Shown here piece by piece: positions 31,521 through 41,479 of a DNA stretch of 64,000 nt. A program made the translations under genes and the position numbers. Position 1 is the stretch's first letter, and each line of letters starts with the position of its first letter. The DNA comes from an archaeon GW2011_AR5. Lineage in GTDB: Archaea; Aenigmatarchaeota; Aenigmatarchaeia; GW2011-AR5. Below the pieces are notes generated by a model. It saw nothing but the letters and a program-made list of their open reading frames with translations. It did no database searches and was not told where the DNA came from. The stretch is taken from the NCBI GenBank assembly GCA_000806115.1, contig JWKQ01000001.1, positions 151,784 to 215,783 of the forward strand, given 5' to 3'.

Positions 31521-31617
31521 GGCTTTGTTGAAAAAGTGATGGACATCAGTTGATGTCCATCGATTTGGTAGGCTATCGACGCTAGACGCAGGTCGATAGC
31601 CGAATTTTTCAACAAAG
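31521..31617. mobile_element. MITE-like insertion with inverted ends and an 11-bp direct repeat
   Basis: A 13-bp terminal inverted repeat (CTTTGTTGAAAAA at 31523-31535; complement at 31605-31617) encloses two hairpins (GATGGACATC/GATGTCCATC and GCTATCGAC/GTCGATAGC). The flanks carry the same 11 bases, TCTTCCGATTA, at 31510-31520 and 31618-31628, consistent with a target-site duplication. No transposase is encoded. Confidence 0.62.
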
Positions 31618-31679
31618 TCTTCCGATTATAAAGGTATATATAACGCCCAAATCCATAAATCACAGGAGGGGCGTGTACT

Positions 31680-34600
31680 TTGAAGGCATTACCAAGAGTT
31701 TTACTGATATTTGCCATAGCTTTTGGTATGTTTGTTTCTGTTTCTTCTACCGGATACGGCCAGGGCTGGTGCGGTACCAATACTGACTGTGTTATAGAGA
31801 ATAGCGGCGCGAGCTGCGAAGTTGACCAAAGCCAGAATAATTGCGAAGCAGGCTATTCGCCAAAGGCACGGTCATATGGCGGCCCTTTTGCTTGCACTAA
31901 TGAGTGTAACTGCTGCCCAACGTCCAACTGGTGTAGCTGCGAATGCGAACAAACCGGATGCAATGACGATGGAACATGCCAGTGGGGACCTGAGAATCCC
32001 GGCAATTGCGGGGATTGCGGATGTCCCAGTGGTACTGTTTGGGATGGGAGTCAGTGCGCGACTCCGGAAGACCCCTGTGCTGGCGTGAGCTGCGGTGACG
32101 GAACTTGCACAGCCGGCTGTGAAGATGGCTGGTCGTGCCCTGACTATAACGGCGGGGATTGCGCCTGCAACCCCAAGGAAAGAACGTGCAACTACAACGG
32201 AGTTTTCGAGCACTATTATAACTGCAACGGACGGCAGATAATTGATGATTGCGAATTTGGCTGCTCCGGCGGCGCGTGCAATCCTGACCCGTGCGCCGGC
32301 GTTTCCTGCAGTAGTCCGCCCGGCGCATACTGCTCTGGTGCTACCCGATATTATTATAATTCTCCCGGAACCTGCTCAGGCGGCGACTGCAGCTATTCCA
32401 CATCCAGCCAGGCATGCAGCGCTCCGGGCGCTGACTGCTCCGGCTCTTCATCATGCACTTACACGGCAACCTGCTCCGGCGGAAGCTGCGGGAGTTCGCG
32501 AAGCTGTTCGCAGTGCCCGACACCCGGCAGCACCTGCTCCGGCTCTTCTTCATGTTCTTACTCACCAACCTGCTCCGGAGCGGGTTCTTGCGGTTCCTCG
32601 CAGAGCTGCTCACCATGTCCGACGCCCGGCGGTGACTGTTATGATGGTGACACGCGGCGCACTTATTCACCAACATGTTCAGGCGCCGGCAGCTGCGGAA
32701 CATCCCAGTCGCTGACCGACTGCACAGCCCCCGGTGCTGACTGCTATGACGGCGACACAAGAAGGACATATTCAGGATATTGTTCATCTGGCAGCTGCGG
32801 AACTTCCTCATCTCTGCAGGATTGCACAGCCCCAGGACCTGACTGCTACGACGGAGACACGCGAAGAACCTATTCAGGATATTGTTCATCTGGCAGCTGC
32901 GGAACATCCCAGTCGCTGACCGACTGCACAGCCTCCGGCCCGACTTGCATAGGCAACACGCGGCGGACTTATTCAGCCTACTGCTCAGGCGGCAGCTGCG
33001 GACAGAGCGCTTCTGACACAGCCTGTCCCACCTCGGGGTGTAGCGGCAGCTGGAGGCAGACTGGCGGCTGTTCTGGAGGCAGCTGCTATCTCAACAACGC
33101 CGAGAACTGCGACAACAGCGACGGCTGGTATGACACCAGCGGCTGCTACTCTGACTGCGAAGGCGGCTACGCCCGCACGTCGAAGAACCAGGAATACCGC
33201 AACTACGGCTGTTCATCCGGTGCATGCAGTTACAGCGTAACCGGCACCCAGAAAGTGCCGTGCAGCACCGGAACGTACTGTGCCAACAGCAACGGCTGGT
33301 ACGGCGGCGGCGAGAACGGCTGCGGTACATGGGACGACCCGACCTCATACTACAGAAGCTATTACTGCTCAGGCGGCTCCTGCGCGTACAGCAACACAGA
33401 CTCACGCGATTATGACGGCAGCGACGGCTGGACAGGAGGCGGAAATTCCGGTGGCTGCGGAACACGGGACGACCCGACAGCTTATCAGATAGACTACTAC
33501 GTGACAGCGAACACGCCAAACCAGAACAGCTGCACTGCCAATTCCAACGACTGCGACAGCAGCGACGGATGGTATAGCGGCGGAAATAACGGTGGATGCG
33601 GCGACGACCCGGCATCTGAAGACAGGGATTATTATGCAAGCGGCAGCTCTTGCACCTATGCCAGCTGCAACAGCCAGGACTGCGACTCGTCTGACATATG
33701 CGGAAACGTGTGCGAAGGAAACGTGATACGACAGTATCTTGATTCTTATGTCGTGTCCGGCACGAACACATGCACGTCATATTACGGCGCGGTTGTCGAG
33801 GATTGTTCCTCAAAGACAAGCAGCGACAGCGACGGAGACAACCCGCAGGCTCAGGGAACAGTCACGGACTACACCGGCTGCTCAGGCGGAAGCTGCAGCA
33901 CCTCTCCTGTCACGGACGCATGCACAAGCTCAACGCAGGTGAGGGAATATCTGGCAAGCGGCTCGAGCTACACAAGCTATGTGAAAAACTGCGAGGAGTA
34001 CGAGCCGTCAGCAACGTACTGCAGCGGCAACAACAGGATGCGCCGTGACTGGGGCTGCTCGTCGGGTGCGTGCAGCGATGCCGCAGCTACAGACACCGTT
34101 GTCGAAACCTGCGCTCTTGGCTGCAATCCGAACACTGGGCAATGCTATAATTCTCTATGTTCGCCCAACCCCTGCACCAGCCCGCCTGTGAGCTCATGCA
34201 GCGGCACCAGCACCGTTACATATCCCAACCCCGGCACGTGCACGCAATCTGGCGGGACTTACAGCTGCTCGTATCCGCCGACATACACTCAGTGCCCGCC
34301 AACAGGCTGTAGCGGAACCACGAGATATTACAGCGGAACCTGCTCAGGCGGCTCATGCACGTTCGGCAGCAGCGAGAACTGCGGCGCCATCGCCAGCAGC
34401 GACACTGACGGTAACAACGCACAGGCGCAGGGAAGGTGCACAGATTATGTGACATGCTCAGGCGGCTCCTGTACATCTACCACCACGGATGACGCGTGCC
34501 TTGATTCGAACTTGTTGAGGGAATATTATGCCAGCGGTGCCAGCTGCCCTACACAAGACTATGACTGCAGGAATTACAATTCATATTACTGCGCAGGCAG

Positions 34601-37600
34601 CAACAGGATGCAGCATGTCTGGGGATGCACAAGCTCTCCCGGCTACTGCGCGAACACGGCGGACGTCCTTGTCGAGAGCTGCGCATACGGATGCAGCAAC
34701 GGACAGTGCAATGCAAACCCGTGTTCGCCCAACCCCTGCACCAGTCCGCCGGCCAACTCATGCAGCAGCAACACAAGAACATATTATTCCAATCCCGGCA
34801 CCTGTACGGTAATCGGCAGCAGCTACAGCTGCTCGTATCCTCCGCAGACAGAGAACTGCCCGTCAACAGGATGCTCCGGCGAAACAAGGCAGACTGGCGG
34901 CTGCTCAGGCAGCTCATGCTACATGAACAACGTCCAGGACTGCAACTCGCTTAACGGATGTGTCAACAGCGGTGGCAGCTATCGTTCATGCAGCGGCTTG
35001 CAGGCGTGCGACGCGCAGAATCGGCTTTACAACGATTACACCTGCTCGGGCGGAGCGTGTTCTGTCGCCTCGTCCTCGTCTTCGTCCAGCTGCCCGATTG
35101 TATACTCTAACTGCGTTACATGCACGAAGAATGACAATGTCTGCATAGACAGCACGCTGCGCACTTACGCAGCCGCATCATGTTCGAGCGGAACCTGCGG
35201 AAGCAGCTACACTGAAAGCGCCTGCCCGTACGGCTGCAAATCTCAGGCAGGCGATGACGTGTGCCATTCGGACGCGTGCAGCCCCAATCCATGCACAAGC
35301 CCGTCTGACGATGTCTGTGCCAGCAGCAGCACGCTCACGACATACGCCGCGACAGGAAGCTGCACGAACAGCGGAACAGGCTCGGCTAACTGCGCCTACA
35401 CGCCGAGCAGCCAGGGCTGCACCTATGGCTGCCTCTCGCTCGGCGGGGACGACAGATGCGCTTCCAACACCGCGCCTACGCTCAGCAGCCTGTCGCTTTC
35501 GTCAACCTACGGCAACTATGCGGCAACAGGCCAGCCGGCTACTGTGACTTCGACGGGAAGCGACCCGAATAATGAGCAGGTGAGGCTGCGCTGCGGAAGC
35601 AGCAGCGGTGCCGCGGATTTCTGTACCAGCAGCTACACCGCATCAAATCCAAGCTGCACCTTCTACTCCCCATGGGGAGGTTCCGCCGACCAGATTGTAT
35701 ACTGCTTCATTGAAGATGCGCCCGGAGCGCGTTCGTCTGTGCTGCAAACCACGCTTTCAGCTGACAACTCAGCACCGGCTGTCAGTCTTTCCAGAAATCC
35801 GTCAGCCGGCCAGATACTGCCGGGCACTTCAACCACACTAACAGCGTCGTCTTCCGATACAAGGAGCGGCGTTTCAACTACATCCATAACAGTCGACAGT
35901 GCAACGGCAACCACATGCTCGGGCACTTCCTGTCAGCATACCTTCTCGCCGGCATATGGAAGACACACAGTCTCATCGAGCGCTACAGACAGGGTAGGGA
36001 ACATCGGGCAGTCGCCATCTGAAACTTTCATTGCTGACAACCCACCAGTTGTTGCCGGTCCGATTTCATATTCAGGCTCATGCAGGGAGGGCAGTACCAT
36101 AACCCTGCGCTGCAGCGCATCTGACACAAACCAGGCTTCGAACACGCTCGCCGTAAGGGTCTGGGCAGGCGAATGCACTGGTGACAACTGCTTCCCGACG
36201 CGCAGCTGGACTTATTTCAACGGTGGAACAATGAATTACCAGTCAGGCGACACATTTGCGAGGGACGTTACTATAACATCAGCGGATGGACGAGGCATAG
36301 CAGCCACCTGCCAGGCGACAGACGAGCTTGGCGTAACGTCGAACTGGGGAGACTCGTATCCGCTTTGCATAGTCAACCAGTGCCAGAACCCGCCTGTAGT
36401 CACAGTCGAATCAATAGTCCAGAACCCGTCAGGCCCGGGCACCGTGCAGGTAACGTTCAGCACAGACCGAGCGGTGCAAGGCGAACCGACCGTGCGCATC
36501 AAGCCCGGCTCGCAGCGCGGCGGCACCACAGAGATAACAGCCACCCAGGCATCAAAGCAAGGCAACAGATATGTTTATTCATTCACAGCACAGTCAAGTC
36601 ACCTCAGCGGAATCGCGGACATTTCTGTCAGCGGCAACTTCAATGACAGGGGCGTGAACTGCCAGTTCGGCAGGATATCGCAGATGACAATAGACACTGA
36701 CGCGCCGACAACCACCATCCTTTGCGACGGCACCCCGTGCAGCAGCTCAACAACCTATATTGGCAAGGCAAACATGGTGCTCAACTGCAACGACCCGACG
36801 ACAAGCTGCTCGCAGATTCAGTTCGGAGTTGGCGAGAGCCCGAACCCGCCATTGTCAGACACTTACACAGTCTCCCGCGACATAGTTCCGACTGCGAGAG
36901 GGCTCAACACCTTTACAGTCAGCTACCGCTCAACAGATGCAGTGGGCAATGTGGAACAAACAAAAACACAAACCGTGCGCATATACGCCCCGCCCTGCGC
37001 CAATGCAGGAAACTGCAGACCCGACTGCAGCGACTGCGGCGGATACGCGCAGGAGGAAGTCAAGGTGGGTGTGGTGCATGAAAGGCCCACAGTGCTCAGG
37101 GGCGACACGCTTAACTCGCGCATGTACTGCTTCCTGAGAAACGCACAGACAAAAGCGAAAACCCGTGAGTGCGACATCAACCCGGCTTCATTAAAGATTA
37201 CAGTTGACAAGAACGACCCGAACCCGTCAAACAGGAAGGATTACTTCAGATGGTACTATCCCGGATACGATTATCCGCGATACACAGCCAATTATGATGT
37301 TTCAAGGGTTTCTGCTTTCCTCGGCGAAAGGCAGGACAACACGCAAAACCACCCCCAGACGATAGACAACATACCTTACACGTTCGCCAAACACTGGAGA
37401 TTCCCGATATGGACAAGCGAATTCCAGTCGGAAATCTGTGTGGAAGGCGGCGACCAGACATCAGGCTTAATTGGCGAGGGCTGCGATGATTATACCGTGA
37501 CAGATTCGGAAATTTTATTGGATGTTTCGTTCCCGGACCTCGGGGTGACTGTTCCGAGAACTACGGACGGGCAGAACGAGGCGAACTTCACAAAAACCAT

Positions 37601-38399
37601 GGTAATAGACTTCAAGGCGACGCCTACCGTAAGAACTGTCCTTTCCACCGCGCCGTGCACCGGAACCGCGTGCGATGTCGACTTCAGCTTCGACGGGCAG
37701 CCGGTTAACAAGGGAACCACATGGAGCGACTTCGAGCGCGCTTATCTGCCGGACCCTGCCGACGCAGCGAGCAATGCGCTGTCGTGCGACACATATCATA
37801 CGCTTAATGTTAAGGCTGTCAAGACTGCCGAACCTGACAGCGGAATTGAGACAACCGTCCAGAAAACATTCTTCCTAAGCTGCGAGCCAAGGCTTGTAGT
37901 GAAACCGGCTGAGGTGAGACTTGTCCTAAGCTCCCAACCCGGCGATGTCTTCGAGGTTACTGCAATTAACCCAAGAGACGAGGAAAAGGTGTTTAACATA
38001 CAGGCACTAACTACAGACCCGAACAGCTACCCGCTTCCATGGATCAGGTTCACCTGCAATTCCATCGGCTGCGAGGCGGGACCCGGACAGGGAATGCCGA
38101 ATGACGATTACGCAAGGCTTACCGTGCCAGCCGGGCTGCAAAGGTCGGTTTTCGTTTCGATGTCCACTGCCGCAAGGTCAGGACAGTTCCCTGTCGAATT
38201 CAGGGGGACCTACACGGAGGTGGTGGATGGCAATACCGTGACAAACACATTCAGCGCGATAGGCACGCTTCTGATATTCGCGGAAGGCCTGGACGAGTTT
38301 GCCGTGTGGCAGCTTGCCGGCTTGATGCTGATAGTTATAGCGATTCTATATTACTCAGATTTCTTGAGCGTCAAGAAACGTCCCAAGCGAAAGAAATAG
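31680..38399 (+). CDS. Giant cysteine-rich surface protein with C-terminal membrane anchor
   Basis: 2239 residues. Start is TTG at 31680, supported by a strong ribosome site (AGGAGGGG) and a TATA box near 31633-31643. A signal peptide (LPRVLLIFAIAFGMFVSVSS) leads into about 1200 residues of Cys/Ser/Gly-rich sequence; near 32630-32940 units of about 37 residues repeat (CYDGDTRRTYSGYCSSGSCGTS and similar). Ig-like or Big-type beta domains follow from about residue 1270. A Thr/Asp-rich stalk ends with one transmembrane segment (FAVWQLAGLMLIVIAILYYSDFL) and a basic cytoplasmic tail. It is presumably a disulfide-rich adhesin or surface layer component; a specific function cannot be read. Confidence 0.8.
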   Translation: MKALPRVLLIFAIAFGMFVSVSSTGYGQGWCGTNTDCVIENSGASCEVDQSQNNCEAGYSPKARSYGGPFACTNECNCCPTSNWCSCECEQTGCNDDGTCQWGPENPGNCGDCGCPSGTVWDGSQCATPEDPCAGVSCGDGTCTAGCEDGWSCPDYNGGDCACNPKERTCNYNGVFEHYYNCNGRQIIDDCEFGCSGGACNPDPCAGVSCSSPPGAYCSGATRYYYNSPGTCSGGDCSYSTSSQACSAPGADCSGSSSCTYTATCSGGSCGSSRSCSQCPTPGSTCSGSSSCSYSPTCSGAGSCGSSQSCSPCPTPGGDCYDGDTRRTYSPTCSGAGSCGTSQSLTDCTAPGADCYDGDTRRTYSGYCSSGSCGTSSSLQDCTAPGPDCYDGDTRRTYSGYCSSGSCGTSQSLTDCTASGPTCIGNTRRTYSAYCSGGSCGQSASDTACPTSGCSGSWRQTGGCSGGSCYLNNAENCDNSDGWYDTSGCYSDCEGGYARTSKNQEYRNYGCSSGACSYSVTGTQKVPCSTGTYCANSNGWYGGGENGCGTWDDPTSYYRSYYCSGGSCAYSNTDSRDYDGSDGWTGGGNSGGCGTRDDPTAYQIDYYVTANTPNQNSCTANSNDCDSSDGWYSGGNNGGCGDDPASEDRDYYASGSSCTYASCNSQDCDSSDICGNVCEGNVIRQYLDSYVVSGTNTCTSYYGAVVEDCSSKTSSDSDGDNPQAQGTVTDYTGCSGGSCSTSPVTDACTSSTQVREYLASGSSYTSYVKNCEEYEPSATYCSGNNRMRRDWGCSSGACSDAAATDTVVETCALGCNPNTGQCYNSLCSPNPCTSPPVSSCSGTSTVTYPNPGTCTQSGGTYSCSYPPTYTQCPPTGCSGTTRYYSGTCSGGSCTFGSSENCGAIASSDTDGNNAQAQGRCTDYVTCSGGSCTSTTTDDACLDSNLLREYYASGASCPTQDYDCRNYNSYYCAGSNRMQHVWGCTSSPGYCANTADVLVESCAYGCSNGQCNANPCSPNPCTSPPANSCSSNTRTYYSNPGTCTVIGSSYSCSYPPQTENCPSTGCSGETRQTGGCSGSSCYMNNVQDCNSLNGCVNSGGSYRSCSGLQACDAQNRLYNDYTCSGGACSVASSSSSSSCPIVYSNCVTCTKNDNVCIDSTLRTYAAASCSSGTCGSSYTESACPYGCKSQAGDDVCHSDACSPNPCTSPSDDVCASSSTLTTYAATGSCTNSGTGSANCAYTPSSQGCTYGCLSLGGDDRCASNTAPTLSSLSLSSTYGNYAATGQPATVTSTGSDPNNEQVRLRCGSSSGAADFCTSSYTASNPSCTFYSPWGGSADQIVYCFIEDAPGARSSVLQTTLSADNSAPAVSLSRNPSAGQILPGTSTTLTASSSDTRSGVSTTSITVDSATATTCSGTSCQHTFSPAYGRHTVSSSATDRVGNIGQSPSETFIADNPPVVAGPISYSGSCREGSTITLRCSASDTNQASNTLAVRVWAGECTGDNCFPTRSWTYFNGGTMNYQSGDTFARDVTITSADGRGIAATCQATDELGVTSNWGDSYPLCIVNQCQNPPVVTVESIVQNPSGPGTVQVTFSTDRAVQGEPTVRIKPGSQRGGTTEITATQASKQGNRYVYSFTAQSSHLSGIADISVSGNFNDRGVNCQFGRISQMTIDTDAPTTTILCDGTPCSSSTTYIGKANMVLNCNDPTTSCSQIQFGVGESPNPPLSDTYTVSRDIVPTARGLNTFTVSYRSTDAVGNVEQTKTQTVRIYAPPCANAGNCRPDCSDCGGYAQEEVKVGVVHERPTVLRGDTLNSRMYCFLRNAQTKAKTRECDINPASLKITVDKNDPNPSNRKDYFRWYYPGYDYPRYTANYDVSRVSAFLGERQDNTQNHPQTIDNIPYTFAKHWRFPIWTSEFQSEICVEGGDQTSGLIGEGCDDYTVTDSEILLDVSFPDLGVTVPRTTDGQNEANFTKTMVIDFKATPTVRTVLSTAPCTGTACDVDFSFDGQPVNKGTTWSDFERAYLPDPADAASNALSCDTYHTLNVKAVKTAEPDSGIETTVQKTFFLSCEPRLVVKPAEVRLVLSSQPGDVFEVTAINPRDEEKVFNIQALTTDPNSYPLPWIRFTCNSIGCEAGPGQGMPNDDYARLTVPAGLQRSVFVSMSTAARSGQFPVEFRGTYTEVVDGNTVTNTFSAIGTLLIFAEGLDEFAVWQLAGLMLIVIAILYYSDFLSVKKRPKRKK

Positions 38400-38613
38400 G
38401 CGTTTTCTTATTTTGAATTCTCCTGAAAACCTACGCCTTTAGGCGTATGATGAAGACAGGAAATTCGAAAGAAATCCACAAGAAACCTGCACCTTCGTAC
38501 GAAGGATTTCATTGCAATGAATGCAGCTAGTTTAATACAATCGCGATTTTGTTGATTGGTTGACTATAAAAGCATTTTTATCAAATAAGTCTTAATGAAA
38601 AAGGTGGGTTCAG
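38400..38613. promoter_or_regulatory. Hairpin-containing spacer and DUF655 promoter
   Basis: Contains TACGCC/GGCGTA and a palindrome-centred segment GCACCTTCGTACGAAGGATT (38490-38509), whose reverse complement occurs in repeat copy C (about 31218-31239). A TATA-like ACTATAAAAGC near 38564 could serve the next gene. No coding sequence is apparent. Confidence 0.45.
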
Positions 38614-39171
38614 ATGAAGGAATCAAATTGCATAGTTCTAGATTTTCTGCCAAGCGGCTACGCCGACAGGCGGCACACTGAACCCATAGCCCAGGCAATC
38701 GGCACTTCGTTCTTTTCGCTTCTTGAACTCGTTACACGCGAGGGCGTGACGCTCGCGCAGGAAGAGGACGTGTACATAGGCGAGGGCAAAAGAGACAAGG
38801 TCCGCTTCATACGCGGACAAATCGAGTACCGCGACCTGACGAGCATGGCCAAACACCTCCTGCCCGAGATAGTTGACAAGCTTGTGAAGCTCAACGAGCA
38901 GAGATTTGTTGAATTCTTCAACAAGGGCACTATAGTGACGCCGAGGATGCACCAGTTCCAGCTGCTGCCGGGTGTCGGCAAGAAACACATGGCAGACATA
39001 CTTGCAGAGAGAAGCAAAAAACCGTTCGCGAGCTTCACAGACATCAGCGAACGCGTCAAGTTGTTCCCTGACCCGCAGAAAACCATAGTCCGGCGCATAC
39101 TTCAGGAGCTTGAAGGCGACGAGAAATATTACCTCTTCGCAGTCAGACAGCAGAGAAGGCAGTCATTCTAA
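38614..39171 (+). CDS. DUF655 family protein (predicted RNA-binding)
   Basis: 185 residues. It matches the archaeal DUF655 family: VLDFLPSGYADRR at the N-terminus (an OB-like segment), then LLPEIVDKLVKLNEQRFVEFFNKGTIVTPRMHQFQLLPGVGKKHMADIL, in which LLPGVGKKH is a helix-hairpin-helix. In many archaea it sits beside rpl21e and rpoF, as here, though the pilin-like gene separates them. A role in ribosome or tRNA-linked RNA metabolism is assumed from context only. Confidence 0.9.
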   Translation: MKESNCIVLDFLPSGYADRRHTEPIAQAIGTSFFSLLELVTREGVTLAQEEDVYIGEGKRDKVRFIRGQIEYRDLTSMAKHLLPEIVDKLVKLNEQRFVEFFNKGTIVTPRMHQFQLLPGVGKKHMADILAERSKKPFASFTDISERVKLFPDPQKTIVRRILQELEGDEKYYLFAVRQQRRQSF

Positions 39172-39203
39172 AATTTATAGTACCCACGCACAATATATTC
39201 TTC

Positions 39204-41120
39204 ATGAAAGGCATCACGCCTGTAATAGCTGTTATATTGCTGCTGTTGATAACCATCTCCATCGTCGGCTTCTCAATGCTTTTCTTCCAGCGGACTGCAC
39301 AGACAGCAACACAAGCAGGCGACGCCGAACTCGAGCATTTCACCAAATCCCAGGGAATACCAAGGCTTGAAGGCTCGAGCGGCAACAATGTTTACCTGAG
39401 GAGCGTCGGCGGAACGCCGCTGGAAAATCCCACATTCTTCGTAGCGAACCAGAAGGTGGACGCTACAGGACCCGCATCACTTGCCCCCGGGCAGGTCGGC
39501 ACGTACATACTTGACGAGAACCAGCTCAATAGCCTGCCAAGCACTGCTGAAATAAAAGTTACAACCAACGGGTTCTCCGACAGCATCATTGCGACGCTCA
39601 GGGAGATACTTGCAAAGATATTTACGTCGCCGGCGACCGTGACGGGGCTCGTGACGGGCGAGGATGATGGTATACTTTTCAAGAGCTCGACCGGCGTTGA
39701 CCTGGCAGCTATATCTGATAGCGGCTTGATGGGAATCGGGACGACGAGCCCAAGTTCTTTATTAACCCTTTCAGGAGATGATGGAACTAACGGATTGGTG
39801 AGTTTTGTAGGCACAGGAAACGCTATTATAAATTCAAAGCAAAGCTTTCTTTTCAATATAGATTCAGATTCTTCTCAAACTGATAGAGTTTTTACTATTT
39901 ATAAAGATAGAACTGGACAAACAGACGGAACACATTTATTTACGGTTCAAGAAGACGGCAACGTCGGCATCGGGACGACGGCGCCGGATGTAAAACTGGA
40001 AATTCAAACTAGCTTTGCATCAGCTGTTGGTAATGCTTTACATTTAACAAATGAAGGGTTAACCGCTAATCGTGGATTTGGGACAGGAATATTGTTTACA
40101 GGAGTGCCTACTTTGCAAGATGGGGATTTTCAAACAGGAAGAATTTATAGCACATTTGATGGAAACGACTATACAACAGTTAGACTAACACTACAAAGTA
40201 TTGATTCTGGCGGTAGTTATTTGGATACTTTGTCAGTGAAAAATGGCAACGTCGGCATCGGGACGACGAATCCACTCGAACCCCTTCACGTTGTCGGCAA
40301 CAGCAATGCGGGTTTGACTATCGAGCGTACGACTGCCACGACTGGGCGGTATTCAATTTATGCCGCAAGTACCGGCGGTAGTCTCTTCATTGATGAGTCT
40401 GGAGTTGCGAATCGAATGGTGATCCAGAAAACAACCGGCAACGTCGGCATCGGGACGACGACACCTCAGGATGCTCTCCATGTGTCCGGCGGCTCGGGGA
40501 CTTCGATGACTGTCGCAAGCACCACAAACGGCAACAATGCGCTGCTTAAGATAATGACTTCGCGCTCGGCCACTGCTTCGTTGAATTATGGGTGGCAGCT
40601 AAACGCGACTGATGACGGGGCTACTCCTTCAATGGCGCTGAGAATATCGAGAATATCCGAGGGGGCAGTATACGATAAGGTCACAATAGACACTTCCGGC
40701 AACGTAGGCATCGGGACGATATCTCCTGGGGAAAAACTCCACATACAGGGAACCGGCTCGACAATATTGTTGAAGGCTGATGAAAACGAACAGACTACCA
40801 GCTCGCTGATCAAGTTCCGCGAGATGGGAGATGTGGGCTTTAATCTAAGACACGACGGCGGAGGGACTTGTAATTCTTTCACGGGCTGTCTTTTGATAGA
40901 GGACCATCTGGGAGTAAACTTGCTCACAATATACAGGACCGGCAACGTAGGCATCGGGACGACAACTCCAGGTACGAAACTCCATATAGCAGGCGGCGAT
41001 TCTGCCATCACGAACCAGGGCAGCGGACTTATCCTTCGCGCGACCGACGGGCCTAACTGCTTCAGGGTTACAGTCAATAATGCCGGAACCGTGAGCGCTG
41101 CGTCCGTTGCCTGTCCTTAG
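39204..41120 (+). CDS. Pilin-like protein with tail-fibre-type GNVGIGTT repeats
   Basis: 638 residues. The N-terminus MKG-ITPVIAVILLLLITISIVGFS is a class III (archaellin/pilin) signal with the cut expected after MKG. The rest is extracellular: from residue about 175 the motif GNVGIGTT-x-P recurs about every 60-95 residues (six or so copies, with near-identical DNA), each followed by a beta segment ending in LHI/LHV. This motif is typical of phage tail fibres and trimeric adhesins. The protein may therefore be a pilus-tip or surface fibre. Bases from about 39770 to 40230 are AT-richer than the flanks, suggesting recombination within repeats. Confidence 0.78.
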   Translation: MKGITPVIAVILLLLITISIVGFSMLFFQRTAQTATQAGDAELEHFTKSQGIPRLEGSSGNNVYLRSVGGTPLENPTFFVANQKVDATGPASLAPGQVGTYILDENQLNSLPSTAEIKVTTNGFSDSIIATLREILAKIFTSPATVTGLVTGEDDGILFKSSTGVDLAAISDSGLMGIGTTSPSSLLTLSGDDGTNGLVSFVGTGNAIINSKQSFLFNIDSDSSQTDRVFTIYKDRTGQTDGTHLFTVQEDGNVGIGTTAPDVKLEIQTSFASAVGNALHLTNEGLTANRGFGTGILFTGVPTLQDGDFQTGRIYSTFDGNDYTTVRLTLQSIDSGGSYLDTLSVKNGNVGIGTTNPLEPLHVVGNSNAGLTIERTTATTGRYSIYAASTGGSLFIDESGVANRMVIQKTTGNVGIGTTTPQDALHVSGGSGTSMTVASTTNGNNALLKIMTSRSATASLNYGWQLNATDDGATPSMALRISRISEGAVYDKVTIDTSGNVGIGTISPGEKLHIQGTGSTILLKADENEQTTSSLIKFREMGDVGFNLRHDGGGTCNSFTGCLLIEDHLGVNLLTIYRTGNVGIGTTTPGTKLHIAGGDSAITNQGSGLILRATDGPNCFRVTVNNAGTVSAASVACP

Positions 41121-41185
41121 TCGTTTTGCGCTTTTAAGCATTTCTATCGAAAGAAGTGTTAGACTTATTGTTTGAGTTGATAGTT

Positions 41186-41458
41186 ATGGTGCAAAAATCA
41201 TACGGAAAAATGAGACGTTCGCGGAAAAAGATGACGAACCCGCCAAAGCCAACCATCACGGACCTTCTGAGGAAGTTCGAGATAGGGGACAAGGTTCATG
41301 TCGTCATAAGATCCAGCGGACGCTTCCAGCACCCGAGATTCCACGGAAAAACGGGCACTGTGCTGGCAAAGCAGGGCAGGACTTATATCGTCGAGATACA
41401 CGACGGCTCGCTCGCGAAGAAGCTTTTCTTGGCTCCCGAGCATTTAAAGAAGGGATGA
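41186..41458 (+). CDS. rpl21e: Ribosomal protein eL21 (L21e)
   Basis: 90 residues from the ATG at 41186. The family pattern is visible: SYGKMRRSRKKMT at the N-terminus, then ITDLLRKFEIGDKVHVVIRSSGRFQHPRFHGKTGTVLAKQGRTYIVEI (an SH3-like fold) and KLFLAPEHLKK at the end. It belongs to the large ribosomal subunit. It precedes rpoF and follows a DUF655 gene, a cluster common in archaea. The longer in-frame start at 41156 adds residues outside the family. Confidence 0.95.
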   Translation: MVQKSYGKMRRSRKKMTNPPKPTITDLLRKFEIGDKVHVVIRSSGRFQHPRFHGKTGTVLAKQGRTYIVEIHDGSLAKKLFLAPEHLKKG

Positions 41459-41479
41459 ATTTAATATTTACGAAGACTG

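Noticed and set aside
32200-34000. Alternative frames of 60-240 residues within the Cys-rich gene
   Set aside because: They follow from the biased GC-rich repeat composition; the main frame runs unbroken for 2239 codons with a signal peptide and an anchor.
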